Program-made: the position numbers and the translations under genes
Shown here: in pieces, positions 47,830 through 59,346 of the stretch
How the letters are laid out: the number at the start of each line of letters is the position of its first letter
Position numbering within the stretch: position 1 is the stretch's first letter
Notes under the pieces: model-generated
What the model saw: the letters and a program-made list of their open reading frames with translations, nothing else
Database searches by the model: none
What the model was told of the DNA's origin: nothing
Origin: Peristeroidobacter soli
GTDB taxonomy: Bacteria > Pseudomonadota > Gammaproteobacteria > Steroidobacterales > Steroidobacteraceae
Direction of reading: 5' to 3'
Assembly: GCF_004138485.1 (NCBI RefSeq)
Contig: NZ_RYEV01000003.1
Span: 1,426,001 to 1,490,000, forward strand
DNA length: 64,000 nt

Positions 47830-49337
47830 ATCAGTCCGGCGAGGAATGTCGCGAAAGGTTTGATGTCCTGCCCGACGCTCGCGGCTTCCAACGCAGCCAT
47901 GTAATCGGCACGCCGTTCGAGCGGAACGATCGTCCAGGGATAGCCGCCGGACGCAAGCATCAGATTCATCATGAAACGTCCCATGCGCCCGTTGCCGTCG
48001 AGGTACGGATGGATGTAGACCAAGACGAAATGCCCGAGAACTACGCGAACCGCGGGCTCCGGCTCTTGTCGTAACAACTCGAAGAACGTCGGCATGAGTT
48101 CACGCACGGCTTCGCGGCCTGGCGGGACATGCATCGAGCGACGGATGAAGACCGGGCCATTGCGATAGCCGGCCAGATCGCTCGGCTTCAGGATACCGGC
48201 GGTCACGCTGGGGCCGAACAATTCGCGATACCACGTTGCATGGTCTTGGTCGGCGACCGCGCCGGCTTGCGCGCCATCGAGCACTTTCTCGATGCTCCGC
48301 CCGACCGTCTGAAACGCCTGCCAATAGCCGCGCGCGGCGAGAGCATCGCGCTGATCGCGATCGCCCTTGATGCTGTCCGGATTCCAGGAGCCCGATCGCA
48401 CCCGCTCGATCAACTCGGCGCTCACCTTGTAACCTTCGATCGACAGCGAGTTGTAGGCGTCGGCGACGTAAGCGGCGTTCACTTGCTTGATGTACGCGTC
48501 GACATCGGTGGCGATGCCAGGGGCGGGCGGAAAGATCGGAATGATGTCGGCGCGCATGCGCATCCAGCTCATCCGGAGGCGGTTCACATACGGAGATGTT
48601 TCTCGCGCACCGAACGGCATCGGCGACGGATCCACGAACGGATCGGTTTCATTGATGGTATAGCCGGCCGATTGCATGGTCGCCACGATGTTGTCGGCGA
48701 TCTGGTCGCGCCCGATGTTTCGAAAAGCGCCGGCCAGCCGGGCGGCGACTTTGCTATGGCCGCCATCGAGCAGTCGCCCGAGAACTTCCGATGCATCGGA
48801 AACCATCGCGAGCGCGGCTCGGAGCGTCGAGGCGTGCGTGGGAAAGTAAGATGGCGCGCAGCTGATCAATGCGGCTGGTAAAGAGTAGATGCGCATGCCG
48901 CCAATGATGCTGACATCGTTCGGCGGCGGCAGCTCCAGCTGAACATCGAAAATGGATGTGTCGTGGATGAGCTGTGTGGGTTTGTTGCCGCCGCGCGGGG
49001 AGCGAACCAGCAGCTGTCTCGGCACCGTCCAATCACCGGTATGAAGGCTGATCGACTGCTCCGCGCCGAGACACCAGGCATCGCCGAATCGCTCGGTCAG
49101 ATAGGCCGAGGAAAAATCCCAGAACGAGGCGTACCAGGACGTGCTTTCTCCCTGCGGCTCGTCGGGACGGGAAGGGATGTACCAGCCCTTCATGACCGGG
49201 CGGATGAAACCGTTGGCTTGCAGGCGCTCGCGGTGGGTCCGCGACAGGTCGGCAGCCCGGATCGCGATTCGTCCCTGGTCCTGAAACGCTTTCAGGACGC
49301 CCAGGGATTCGGCGAGCTTGTCGGTGGGCGCGGCCAT
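47820..49337 (-). CDS. Fic-domain AMP transferase with N-terminal AbiEi-like winged-helix domain
   Basis: 505 residues. The N-terminal part (about 10-200) starts with a winged-helix-like region ([31 protein letters not shown]) and continues [20 protein letters not shown] and [12 protein letters not shown], resembling AbiEi-type antitoxin/repressors. The Fic domain holds the active-site motif [12 protein letters not shown] (residues 443-454). An inhibitory motif S-x3-E-G (297-302, SLSIEG) precedes it, which places the protein in the class whose own N-terminal helix blocks ATP use. It probably transfers AMP to a protein hydroxyl. The full motif suggests activity; the target is unknown. A 24-bp repeat array lies directly upstream. 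Confidence 0.87.
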   Translation of the reverse strand: MAAPTDKLAESLGVLKAFQDQGRIAIRAADLSRTHRERLQANGFIRPVMKGWYIPSRPDEPQGESTSWYASFWDFSSAYLTERFGDAWCLGAEQSISLHTGDWTVPRQLLVRSPRGGNKPTQLIHDTSIFDVQLELPPPNDVSIIGGMRIYSLPAALISCAPSYFPTHASTLRAALAMVSDASEVLGRLLDGGHSKVAARLAGAFRNIGRDQIADNIVATMQSAGYTINETDPFVDPSPMPFGARETSPYVNRLRMSWMRMRADIIPIFPPAPGIATDVDAYIKQVNAAYVADAYNSLSIEGYKVSAELIERVRSGSWNPDSIKGDRDQRDALAARGYWQAFQTVGRSIEKVLDGAQAGAVADQDHATWYRELFGPSVTAGILKPSDLAGYRNGPVFIRRSMHVPPGREAVRELMPTFFELLRQEPEPAVRVVLGHFVLVYIHPYLDGNGRMGRFMMNLMLASGGYPWTIVPLERRADYMAALEAASVGQDIKPFATFLAGLIRE

Positions 49338-49350
49338 GGAGTTCCGGTTT

Positions 49351-49473
49351 CTAGGGTTTCGTGTCTTCCCATTTCTAGGTTATTGCGTTTTACTGTTTCT
49401 AGGTTATCGTGTCAACCCATTTCTAGGTTATCGTGCGCGCCGAGTTTCGGGGTATCCTGTCGCGCTAATTTTT
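49351..49473. repeat. Tandem 24-bp direct repeats between fic and prfC
   Basis: Units start at 49351, 49375, 49399 and 49423 with exact 24-bp spacing; a fifth, diverged unit of about 26 bp starts at 49448. Each begins CTAGG(T/G)T(A/T)T and most continue CGTGT/GC, ending in a TTT. The consensus core is CTAGGTTATCGTG. The array starts 13 bp upstream of the Fic start and ends 9 bp before the prfC start, so it overlies both promoters. It has no spacer diversity and is not CRISPR. An operator array for the AbiEi-like domain is a plausible role. Confidence 0.8.
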
Positions 49474-49482
49474 CGAGGTTCG

Positions 49483-51090
<1,608 letters not shown>

Positions 51091-51104
51091 CGAACAAGGA
51101 CAGC

Positions 51105-52400
51105 ATGAAGTCCCCGCTCATCACCAAGAAAGTGTTCGCCTGGGCGTTATACGACTGGGCGAACTCGTCGTTCGCGACCACGGTGATGGTCGTGTTCTTT
51201 CCGCTGTTCTTCAAACAATTCCTGACCCCGGGTCAGGACGCGACCACCAGCACGTTCTGGCTGGGCATCGCCAATGGCGTGTCGAGCTTCGTGCTGGCGA
51301 TCATGGCGCCGTGGCTGGGCGCGCTCGCCGATCGCGGCGGCAAGCATCTGCGCTTCCTGGCGGCGTTCACCGCGATCGGTGTGATTCCAACGGCGATGCT
51401 CGCGTTCGTCGGAGTCGGCGATTGGCAGGCCGCGGCGGTGTTGTTCGCGATTGCCTCGCTCGGCTTCTGGGGCGGTCTGATCTTCTACGATTCCATGCTG
51501 GTGAAGGTCGCGCCCGCCAAGCGGCTCGATTCTGTCTCGGGCTTTGGTTACGCGCTGGGCTATCTCGGCGGCGCGCTGCTGCTCACCGTCAACGTGCTGA
51601 TGTTCGCGAAGCCGGCGATGTTCGGTCTGGCCAATCCCGAAGCGGCGATTCGCGCCTCGTTCCTGTCGGTCGCGGTGTGGTGGATCCTGTTCGCGATTCC
51701 GCTCTTGCGCAGCTCGCCGGATTTGAACGAGCGTGCGCCGGTCGCCGCTGGCAGCGCAATGCGTGAGGGCTTCGCGGAACTGGCGAAGACCTTCCGGGAA
51801 GTGCGCAAGTACCGCGCGGTGATTTTGTTTCTGCTCGCTTACTGGATGTATATCGACGGCGTGAACACCATCATGAAGATGGCGGTGGACTATGGCCTCG
51901 CGCTCGGCTTTCCGGCGGACAGCCTGATCTCGGGCATCCTGATGATCCAGTTCATCGGCTTCCCGGCCACGTTGCTGTTCGGCGCGCTCGGCGATCGCAT
52001 CAGTCCGCTGGTTGGCATTTTCGTCGGCATCGGCGTGTATGCCGCCGTGACCTTCTATGCCGTGTTCATGACCAGCGTCTCCGAGTTCTACATCATGGCG
52101 GCCGCCATCGGTTGCGTGCAGGGCGCGACGCAGGCGATGAGTCGCTCGTACTACGGACGGTTGATTCCCATGGATCGGGCCGGCGAGTTCTACGGTTTCT
52201 ACAACATGATGGGCAAGTTCGCCGCGGTGCTGGGCCCGTTGCTGATGGGATTCACGGCGCTGCTCACCGGCAATTCGCGCCTGGCGATTCTGTCGGTAGC
52301 GATCCTGTTCGCGGGCGGCGCGGTCGTGCTGGTGATCGCGGCACGAGCGGCGCGCGGTGTCACGCCTCCAGCTGGTTTACCAGAAACTTCAGCCGGCTGA
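51105..52400 (+). CDS. MFS transporter, UMF1/Atg22-like
   Basis: 431 residues with about 12 membrane helices. The opening KKVFAWALYDWANSSFATTVMVVFFPLFF is the hallmark of the Atg22-like/UMF1 branch of the major facilitator superfamily. The inter-helix signature ADRGGKHLRFL and the second-half ATLLFGALGDRISP and SRSYYGRLIP motifs agree. In yeast, Atg22 exports amino acids from the vacuole; bacterial substrates are unknown. It starts 14 bp after prfC and probably shares its transcript. The 3' end overlaps the convergent transglutaminase gene by 41 bp. Confidence 0.87.
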   Translation: MKSPLITKKVFAWALYDWANSSFATTVMVVFFPLFFKQFLTPGQDATTSTFWLGIANGVSSFVLAIMAPWLGALADRGGKHLRFLAAFTAIGVIPTAMLAFVGVGDWQAAAVLFAIASLGFWGGLIFYDSMLVKVAPAKRLDSVSGFGYALGYLGGALLLTVNVLMFAKPAMFGLANPEAAIRASFLSVAVWWILFAIPLLRSSPDLNERAPVAAGSAMREGFAELAKTFREVRKYRAVILFLLAYWMYIDGVNTIMKMAVDYGLALGFPADSLISGILMIQFIGFPATLLFGALGDRISPLVGIFVGIGVYAAVTFYAVFMTSVSEFYIMAAAIGCVQGATQAMSRSYYGRLIPMDRAGEFYGFYNMMGKFAAVLGPLLMGFTALLTGNSRLAILSVAILFAGGAVVLVIAARAARGVTPPAGLPETSAG

Positions 52401-54333
52401 GCTGAGTTGGCAGCGGCGTCGGGCCGTAGCGTAATCCCACATAGACCGATCGAACTTCCGCCAGCTGCGCGGCCAGTTCTGGCCGCGCCTGCGCCGCGCG
52501 CTCCACATAGTCATTCGGTCCTTCGTGCGCCTGTCGCGGCACGCCGAGCTTCGCGAGCTTGCGGCACAGCTGTTCATAGACATGCGCAACGGGATCGCGC
52601 GATCGCGGCTTGAACTTCCACGCCAGATACGCCGACAGGATCAGGAAGAAGCCGACCAGGCCGAGCACCAGCCCCACGCCGAGATATTCCCAACGCGGGT
52701 CCTTGATGTTGAATTTCTCCAGCAGCCAGCGCTGCTGAGTCTCGCCGAACTCCACGACCTGGTTGTTCCAGAACGTGTTGGCCGTGTCCCAGGCCATGCG
52801 GATTTTCGAGAACAGCGCGCTCTGACGCAGCACTCTGCCAGGAACGTCTTCTTCCGCTGAAATCGCGGCGTCGAGTCCGCGCTCGATGCGTTCCGGCGCG
52901 ATCGCGGCGGTCGGATCGATGCGCTGCCAGCCACGGCCTTCCAGCCAGACCTCCGACCATGCATGCGCATCGGACTGCCGGACGATGAAATAACCGCCCA
53001 TCGAATTGAACTCGCCGCCCTGATAGCCGGTCACCACGCGCGCCGGAATGCCGACGCTGCGTGCCATCACCGTGAAGGCCGAGGCAAAGTGTTCGCAGAA
53101 GCCGCGCTTGGTGTTGAACAGGAAGTCGTCGACGGAGTTCAAGGCCAGCGTCGGCGGGTCCAGCGTGTAGTAATACTCCTCGCTGCCGAACCTGGTGAGC
53201 ACGGACTGAATGAAAGCTTCGTCGCTGCCCGCGCTCTCGCGTATCTGTTTCGCCAGCTCGATGGTGCGTGGATTTCGATCGCGGGGAATGTACGTGTCCA
53301 CACGCCGCAAGTCCCGGCGCAGCTCACTGGTCGTGACATAGGTGGGCGACGATTCCAGATCGTACGAGGTCAATACCGAAATCTGTTCCTGGCGTGCCTT
53401 GAGCTGGAAATCCTCGCCGCGAAAGGCTCGCTGGCGGTCCCACCGTGTGACCATGTCGAGCGCATAGATCCAGTTGCGCGACTGCGGTTCCAGAGAAATT
53501 CGATACCGGTACGTCGAGCCCGAGGAGGCCACTTCCTGCTGCGAGAACGTTGCGCCGAGCTGTCGCCAGGTGCGCCCGTCGAACATGTGCATCACCGGGC
53601 CTCGCCAGTAGCGCTCGCGCGGCGGCGGCGGCTCGCCTTCGAACTTCACACGAAACGCGATGGCGCTGGACAGGCTCAAGTCGGACACGTCGCCGGGTGT
53701 CATTTCGTCGCTGAGGCCGCTGCGAGCCTGCTCGCGCGGCGGCACGGCCCAGAACTGGCCGGGCAGGCGCGGGAAGAACAGAAACAACAAAGCAGCCAGT
53801 GGCAGGGCCTGAAGAAACATTTTAGCCGTCGTGGTCGCAGCCTCCCGGATCGGCATCGGCTCGCTCTGGTGGATGCGCATCAGGGTCATCGTGAGCAGCC
53901 CCGCCGTGAACACCATGTACGGCAGCAGTAGCATGTTCTGGTTGTAGAGGAAGGCCGCGAACAGCGCGAAGTAGGAAAGGAACACCACCACGGTGAGATC
54001 GCGGGCCGTGCGGCTTTCCAGCAGCTTCATGCCGGACATCACGATCAGCAGCGAGGTGCCGGCGTCGATGCCATTGAGCGTCTTGTAACTGAGCAGCACG
54101 CCGAGCAGGGAGGCGAACGCGAACCCTGTGTTCACTGCTTTCGGCGGCAATGGCCAGCGCTTGATCTCGATCGTCATGCGAAGCGCCGTGGCCACCGCGG
54201 CGAGCAGCAGCGTCCAGATCGCGATGTGACCGAAATGCGGAGCCACCGCGAGCGCCAGGCCCGCGATCACCCAGACCAATCGCTGCCCGAAAGGCGTGAG
54301 TTGCTGCAACCGGGTGTCCAGCACCGCGCTCAT
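52360..54333 (-). CDS. Membrane transglutaminase-like protein (TgpA, DUF3488)
   Basis: 657 residues from the ATG at 54333, which overlaps the DUF58 stop. Five to six N-terminal membrane helices (about 10-190) are the DUF3488/TgpA N-domain. A large periplasmic region follows with the transglutaminase core: catalytic Cys in NTKRGFCEHFASAFTVMAR, His in RQSDAHAWSEVWLEGRGW and Asp in RIDPTAA. A further membrane helix (about 558-578) precedes the cytoplasmic C-terminus (DUF4129-like). P. aeruginosa TgpA is reported essential. Substrate unclear. Third gene of a MoxR-DUF58-TgpA run. Confidence 0.92.
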   Translation of the reverse strand: MSAVLDTRLQQLTPFGQRLVWVIAGLALAVAPHFGHIAIWTLLLAAVATALRMTIEIKRWPLPPKAVNTGFAFASLLGVLLSYKTLNGIDAGTSLLIVMSGMKLLESRTARDLTVVVFLSYFALFAAFLYNQNMLLLPYMVFTAGLLTMTLMRIHQSEPMPIREAATTTAKMFLQALPLAALLFLFFPRLPGQFWAVPPREQARSGLSDEMTPGDVSDLSLSSAIAFRVKFEGEPPPPRERYWRGPVMHMFDGRTWRQLGATFSQQEVASSGSTYRYRISLEPQSRNWIYALDMVTRWDRQRAFRGEDFQLKARQEQISVLTSYDLESSPTYVTTSELRRDLRRVDTYIPRDRNPRTIELAKQIRESAGSDEAFIQSVLTRFGSEEYYYTLDPPTLALNSVDDFLFNTKRGFCEHFASAFTVMARSVGIPARVVTGYQGGEFNSMGGYFIVRQSDAHAWSEVWLEGRGWQRIDPTAAIAPERIERGLDAAISAEEDVPGRVLRQSALFSKIRMAWDTANTFWNNQVVEFGETQQRWLLEKFNIKDPRWEYLGVGLVLGLVGFFLILSAYLAWKFKPRSRDPVAHVYEQLCRKLAKLGVPRQAHEGPNDYVERAAQARPELAAQLAEVRSVYVGLRYGPTPLPTQLSRLKFLVNQLEA

Positions 54334-55310
54334 GGCTCGAACATCGCCAATGCGGTCAGACATCGTTGCCGATGGCCGGGGCCGACGTTGGCTGGAATAT
54401 CCAGGCCCGGCAGCTTCAAGGCAAAGGCGCGGCCTCCGGCGTAGGCATCCTCGACCCATCGGCACAGTTGTGACAACCGCGCTTCAGTGTCGAGGCCGGC
54501 GAGCCCGTCCCAATCGAACACATGCGACGTGACCGCCGTGCCCGCGTAGAGCTTCACCTGCAGTCCTTGCTCGCGCGCATAGGCTTTCCATGCGATCCGG
54601 CGCGGCGAGTCGCCAGGATGGAACGGTCGGAAGCCTGCGAACTCTTCATCGCCTCGAACCGAGTCCTGCGCTCCGCCGGTGTCCGTTTCGACGGGCGGCG
54701 GCGTCAGGCCGCGAGGCGCGGGCTTTGGATAGACCACGCACGTCATATTCATATGAACGTGAGTCCAGGCGCGAAACAGACTGAAAGGATGCCGCGTGAC
54801 GATTTCGAAATGATCCAGTATCAGCAAGCCACGACGCGGTGCTGGCAGCTGCAGAGTGAACACGGCGCGTCCGTTGGCGGGAACGAGCTGCGGCGGCGAG
54901 GTGCCTGCCTCGTTCGCAACGATCATTTCATGACGGGCGAGCGGCGCGGTGTTTTCCAGTGCGATATGAAATGTCGCGTCGTCGCCGGCGAACACCGGCT
55001 CGGTGCTGGCGGAACGAATCACCAGGCCGGCCAGGTTGCGATGACAGTAATGCATGGCGGTGAGCGCCAGCGAGCCGAGCAGGAACGTCAGTCCCAGCGC
55101 CAGATTGTTTGCATAGTTCATCGCGCCGATGAACATGGCGGCCAGCATCATGGCGAACGCGATGCCCATCCCGGTCGGGATGATGTAGATGCGGCGGGTG
55201 GCGAGCGTCAGCGGCTCGGGATCGACGCCGTGACGTTGGCGCGCCCAGCGGCGGGCAAGCAGTCGCAGCCGGCGAGCGAATCCGAAGTCGAGATTGATGG
55301 CGAGGTTCAA
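54330..55310 (-). CDS. DUF58 domain-containing protein
   Basis: 326 residues. Two adjacent N-terminal membrane helices (about 48-85) are followed by a periplasm- or cytoplasm-facing domain. The DUF58 motif VRGDEEFAGFRPFHPGDSPRRIAWKAYAR lies near 215-243, and a vWA-like end (SHVFDWDGLAGLDTEARLSQLCRWV) follows. Partner protein of MoxR-type ATPases. Overlaps moxR by 4 bp upstream and tgpA by 4 bp downstream, so the trio is translationally coupled. Function within the trio is not established. Confidence 0.9.
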   Translation of the reverse strand: MNLAINLDFGFARRLRLLARRWARQRHGVDPEPLTLATRRIYIIPTGMGIAFAMMLAAMFIGAMNYANNLALGLTFLLGSLALTAMHYCHRNLAGLVIRSASTEPVFAGDDATFHIALENTAPLARHEMIVANEAGTSPPQLVPANGRAVFTLQLPAPRRGLLILDHFEIVTRHPFSLFRAWTHVHMNMTCVVYPKPAPRGLTPPPVETDTGGAQDSVRGDEEFAGFRPFHPGDSPRRIAWKAYAREQGLQVKLYAGTAVTSHVFDWDGLAGLDTEARLSQLCRWVEDAYAGGRAFALKLPGLDIPANVGPGHRQRCLTALAMFEP

Positions 55311-56263
55311 GGCACCGCGACTTCTTTCAGGACGAACTGCCCGATTTCCGTGGGCGTTTTGGGCGCGGTGTCATCGCGAGGCTTGAGTCGATGGCCGACC
55401 ACGCCGGCGAGCACAGCCTGCACGTCCTCGGGCATCACGCCGGGATGCCCATGGATCAACGCCCATGCCTGAGCCGCACGCAGCAAACCGATCGAGGCAC
55501 GAGGCGAAATGCCCGCTTCGAACAACGGTGATTCGCGGGTGTAACGAACGATGGCCTGCACGTAATCGAGCAAGGCGTCGGACACGTGCACCTTGGGCAC
55601 CATCGTTTGCATCAACAACAATTGCTGAGGCGACAGCGTGGGCGCGAGCGTCGCCAGCAGATCGCGACGGTCCTGGCCGAGCAGCAGCTGACGTTCCAGC
55701 GATGGATCGGGATAGCCGAGCTCGATGCGCATCAGAAACCGATCCAGCTGGGATTCGGGCAAGGGATACGTGCCGATCTGATACACCGGATTCTGGGTGG
55801 CGATGACGAAGAACGGCGCGGCCAATGGATAGGTCGCACCGTCCGCGGTCACCTGGTGTTCTTCCATCGCCTCGAGCAGCGCGCTCTGTGCCTTGGGCGT
55901 CGCGCGATTCACTTCATCGGCGAGCACCAGTTGTGAGAACACCGGGCCTTTGTGGAACTGGAACGAGCTGGTCTCACGATCGAACACGGAGACGCCGATG
56001 ATGTCGGCCGGCAGCAGGTCGCTGGTGAACTGGATGCGTTGATAGGACAGGCCGAGCGACTCGGCCAGCGCGTGCGCGAGGGTGGTCTTGCCAACGCCGG
56101 GAATGTCTTCGATGAGCAGATGACCGCGGGCGAGCAGGCAGGAGATGCACAGCCGCAGCTGATGCTCCTTGCCCAGGATCACCCGATTGAGCTGCGCCGT
56201 CGTGGCGGCAATCAGCTCAACGGGGTCGGCCTGCGTGATCAGAGTTGGGATGGCGGAATTCAT
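55307..56263 (-). CDS. MoxR-family AAA+ ATPase
   Basis: 318 residues from the ATG at 56263, preceded by GGAGAG. Walker A in IEDIPGVGKTTLAHALA (about 47-63), Walker B VLADEVNRATPKAQ (about 107-120), sensor 1 FFVIATQNPV and the C-terminal lid with ISPRASIGLLRAAQAWALI, all MoxR signatures. It probably acts as a chaperone-like ATPase for the DUF58/TgpA membrane system encoded downstream. Full length for the family. Confidence 0.92.
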   Translation of the reverse strand: MNSAIPTLITQADPVELIAATTAQLNRVILGKEHQLRLCISCLLARGHLLIEDIPGVGKTTLAHALAESLGLSYQRIQFTSDLLPADIIGVSVFDRETSSFQFHKGPVFSQLVLADEVNRATPKAQSALLEAMEEHQVTADGATYPLAAPFFVIATQNPVYQIGTYPLPESQLDRFLMRIELGYPDPSLERQLLLGQDRRDLLATLAPTLSPQQLLLMQTMVPKVHVSDALLDYVQAIVRYTRESPLFEAGISPRASIGLLRAAQAWALIHGHPGVMPEDVQAVLAGVVGHRLKPRDDTAPKTPTEIGQFVLKEVAVP

Positions 56264-56389
56264 GCGCTCTCCAGCTTCGCTCGCGGGCAGTGTCGGCAGT
56301 ATGGCGCGAAATGCAAGTAGGTAGTTCGCATTCGCGCCAGCGCGCATGACAGATTCGCCAGAAGCCGACAGTCCTCTGGCGTGAGCGGC

Positions 56390-59164
56390 TTACAACTCGC
56401 CGATCCCTTTCTCCTGCTCCTCGAGCTGAGCAATCTGCCGTTTGAATTCGGCGATGCGCTCGTGGCCCAGCGCGACCACTTCGGGCTTGGCGTTGGCGAC
56501 GAAGTTCGGGTTGGCGAACTTGGCCTCTTCCTTCTTCAAGTCCTGCTCGACCTTGGCCTTGCGCTTTGCCAGCCGCGCCAGCTCCGCCTGCGGGTCGGAG
56601 ATCAGGCCGGCCAGCGGCGACGAAATGGTGCGACGGTCGATGATGGCCGTGGCCGACGGCGGCAGGGCGGCGTCGCTGGGAAGAAATTTCAGCTCGCTAA
56701 TCTTGCCCACGCCGCGGACCACGTTGAGGCTGGCCGTCAACGAGGCTTCATCGGACGCTTCCGGTGTTTGATAAGCGACGGTGATCTCACGTGCCTGGGG
56801 GATCTCCAGCTGACCGCGAATCTGACGCGCGCCAAGAATGACCGCCTTGATTGCAGTGATCTGAGCTTCGGCGGCTGCATCACGCGGGAACTCCGCCGCA
56901 GTCGGATATGACTGCAACATGATCGTGTCGCCCTTGCGGCCGGCCATCGGCGCCACTGTCTGCCAGATCTCTTCGGTGATGAAAGGCATCAGCGGATGTA
57001 ACAGACGCAGATACGCTTCGAGCACGGCGGCCAGCGTTTCGCGCGTGCCCCGCTTCTGTGCATCGCTCGACTGCTCGGACTGCAACGTCGGCTTCGACAG
57101 TTCCAGATACCAGTCGCAGTACTCGTACCACGCGAACTCATACAGCGCTTGCGACGCGAGATCGAAACGATATTCGGCCAGGCGGGCACGCGTTTCTTCG
57201 ATCGTTGCGCCGAGGCGCGAGCGGATCCACAGATCGGCGGGAGAATATTCCACCGGACCGGTCGCGGTGGCCGGCGGCGCGCTCTCCAGATTCATCATCA
57301 CGTAACGCGCGGCATTCCACAGCTTGTTACAGAAGTTGCGGTAGCCCTCGATGCGGCCCAGGTCGAAGCGAATGTCACGACCCATCGTCGCGAGCGCGCA
57401 GAACGTGAAGCGCAACGCGTCGGCACCGTACGACGGCATGCCGGTCGGGAACTGCTTGCGCGTGGCTTTCTCGATCTTGTCCTTCATCTGCGGCTGCATC
57501 AGCCCGGAGGTGCGCTTGGCGACCAGCGACTCCAGATCGATGCCGTCGATCAGATCGAGCGGGTCGATGATGTTGCCCTTGGACTTGGACATCTTGTCGC
57601 CGTTCTCGTCGCGGATCAGGCCGGTGATGTACACCTCCCGGAACGGCACGTCGCCGGCGAACTTCAGGCCCATCATGATCATGCGGGCCACCCAGAAGAA
57701 AATGATGTCGAAGCCGGTCACCAGCACGCTGGTCGGATACAGCGACTTCAGTTCTTTGGTTTGGTCCGGCCAGCCCAATGTGGAGAATGGCCACAGCGCG
57801 GACGAGAACCACGTGTCGAGCACGTCTTCGTCACGCTTGAGGGTCACATCGCGGCCCAGCTTCAGGCGCGCTTGCTGATAAGCCAGGTCGTACGTGCGGG
57901 CGACGTAGTGATTGCCTTCGTCGTCGTACCACGCCGGAATCTGATGGCCCCACCACAGCTGGCGGCTGATGCACCAGTCCTGGATGTTCTCCATCCACTG
58001 GTAATAGGTCTTGGACCAGTTCTCCGGCACGAACCGAATGCGGCCGTCCTTCACGCACTCGATCGCGGGCTCCGCGAGCGGCACGATGCGCACGTACCAT
58101 TGATCGGTGAGCCACGGCTCGAGCACCGCGTTGCTACGATCGCCGCGCGGCACTTTCAAGGCGTGCGGCTCGATCTTCTCGACCAGGCCGAGCGCTTCGA
58201 GATCGGCCACGATCTGCTTGCGCGCGACGAAACGATCCAATCCACGGTAGCTCTCAGGCACTGCGTCGTTGAGCGCCGCGTTGGCGTCGAACACATTGAT
58301 CAGTGGCAGCGAATGACGCTGACCGATCTGGTAGTCGTTGAAGTCGTGCGCCGGCGTGATCTTCACGCAGCCGGAGCCGAACGCCGGATCGACGTAATCG
58401 TCGCCGATGATCGGAATCAAGCGGTCGGTCAGCGGCAGACGGATCTGCTTGCCGATGAGATGTTTGTAACGCTCGTCCTCCGGATGCACGGCCACGGCGG
58501 TATCGCCGAGCATGGTTTCCGGCCGTGTCGTCGCGACCACGATGTGCTGGTCGCTGCCGTCGATGGGATAACGGAAGTGCCACAGCGAACCTTGCTCGTC
58601 GGTCGGCAGCACTTCGAGATCGGACAGCGCGGTGTGCAGCACCGGGTCCCAGTTCACCAGGCGCTTGCCGCGATAGATCAATCCTTCTTCATGCAAGCGC
58701 ACGAACACTTCGGTGACCGCTTCGGACAAGCCGTCGTCCATCGTGAACCGATCGCGCGACCAGTCCACCGAGTTGCCGATGCGACGCTCCTGGCGGGAGA
58801 TCGTGTCGCCCGACTGCGCTTTCCATTCCCACACGCGTTTGGTGAATTCCTCGCGACCGATGTCACGACGATGCACGCCCTGCGCGTTGAGCTGTCGCTC
58901 GACGACCATCTGCGTGGCGATGCCAGCGTGATCCGTGCCCGGTTGCCACAGCGTGTTCTCGCCCTGCATGCGGTGCTGCCGGGTGAGCACGTCCATCAGC
59001 GTGTGCTGAAAGGCGTGACCCATGTGCAGGGTGCCGGTGACGTTCGGCGGCGGGATGACGATGCTGTAGGGCGAGCCCTGGCCCGACGGCTTGAACCAGC
59101 CGTGCGACTCCCAGCGCTGGTAGGTGCGTTGCTCGATGTCCTTGGGGTCGTAGGTCTTCTGCAT
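56390..59164 (-). CDS. valS: Valine-tRNA ligase
   Basis: 924 residues from the ATG at 59164 ([19 protein letters not shown]), the usual ValRS start. A TTG 36 bp upstream extends the frame without homology. HIGH-class motif [17 protein letters not shown] (about 40-56), the CP1 editing domain (about 200-350), [12 protein letters not shown] (about 535-546) and a C-terminal coiled coil ([20 protein letters not shown], about 850 onwards) are all present. In many gammaproteobacteria it follows pepA-holC directly. Here 2.8 kb of other genes separates it from holC. Confidence 0.96.
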   Translation of the reverse strand: MQKTYDPKDIEQRTYQRWESHGWFKPSGQGSPYSIVIPPPNVTGTLHMGHAFQHTLMDVLTRQHRMQGENTLWQPGTDHAGIATQMVVERQLNAQGVHRRDIGREEFTKRVWEWKAQSGDTISRQERRIGNSVDWSRDRFTMDDGLSEAVTEVFVRLHEEGLIYRGKRLVNWDPVLHTALSDLEVLPTDEQGSLWHFRYPIDGSDQHIVVATTRPETMLGDTAVAVHPEDERYKHLIGKQIRLPLTDRLIPIIGDDYVDPAFGSGCVKITPAHDFNDYQIGQRHSLPLINVFDANAALNDAVPESYRGLDRFVARKQIVADLEALGLVEKIEPHALKVPRGDRSNAVLEPWLTDQWYVRIVPLAEPAIECVKDGRIRFVPENWSKTYYQWMENIQDWCISRQLWWGHQIPAWYDDEGNHYVARTYDLAYQQARLKLGRDVTLKRDEDVLDTWFSSALWPFSTLGWPDQTKELKSLYPTSVLVTGFDIIFFWVARMIMMGLKFAGDVPFREVYITGLIRDENGDKMSKSKGNIIDPLDLIDGIDLESLVAKRTSGLMQPQMKDKIEKATRKQFPTGMPSYGADALRFTFCALATMGRDIRFDLGRIEGYRNFCNKLWNAARYVMMNLESAPPATATGPVEYSPADLWIRSRLGATIEETRARLAEYRFDLASQALYEFAWYEYCDWYLELSKPTLQSEQSSDAQKRGTRETLAAVLEAYLRLLHPLMPFITEEIWQTVAPMAGRKGDTIMLQSYPTAAEFPRDAAAEAQITAIKAVILGARQIRGQLEIPQAREITVAYQTPEASDEASLTASLNVVRGVGKISELKFLPSDAALPPSATAIIDRRTISSPLAGLISDPQAELARLAKRKAKVEQDLKKEEAKFANPNFVANAKPEVVALGHERIAEFKRQIAQLEEQEKGIGEL

Positions 59165-59305
59165 TTCTGGCCAGTCGGAAAGCGGGAAAATAGCGGGCAA
59201 GTATAGCCGCCATGTCAGAAATGCGGGCTGGGGCCTTAAGCGTGGATTGGCCGGCTATGTAGTCGCACGGTTGGGCGTGGACCGCTGTTCTAGCCCGTAC
59301 AAGCT

Positions 59306-59335
59306 GCGGGCCGGCTCTGCCGGCCCGCTCCTACC
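59306..59335 (-). repeat. REP-like extragenic palindrome
   Basis: A perfect 9-bp stem (59306-59314 with 59320-59328, loop CTCTG) is followed on the plus strand by TCCTAC. Read on the minus strand this is GTAGGAGCGGGCCGGC and then its mirror. A GTAGGAGC head before a GC-rich hairpin is the shape of REP sequences described in Pseudomonas and relatives. It lies 12 bp beyond the SDR stop and could also end that transcript. Confidence 0.7.
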
Positions 59336-59346
59336 CAGGCCGCTGC

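Noticed and set aside
49351-49473. CRISPR array
   Set aside because: Units are contiguous 24-bp direct repeats without spacers, and no cas gene is present.
49318-49482. N-terminal extension of PrfC read through the repeats
   Set aside because: RF3 homologues start at the later ATG next to GAGG; the extension is only translated repeat.
57149-59206. 685-residue plus-strand frame opposite valS
   Set aside because: Antisense to valS, no recognisable domain, composition of a codon-position artefact.
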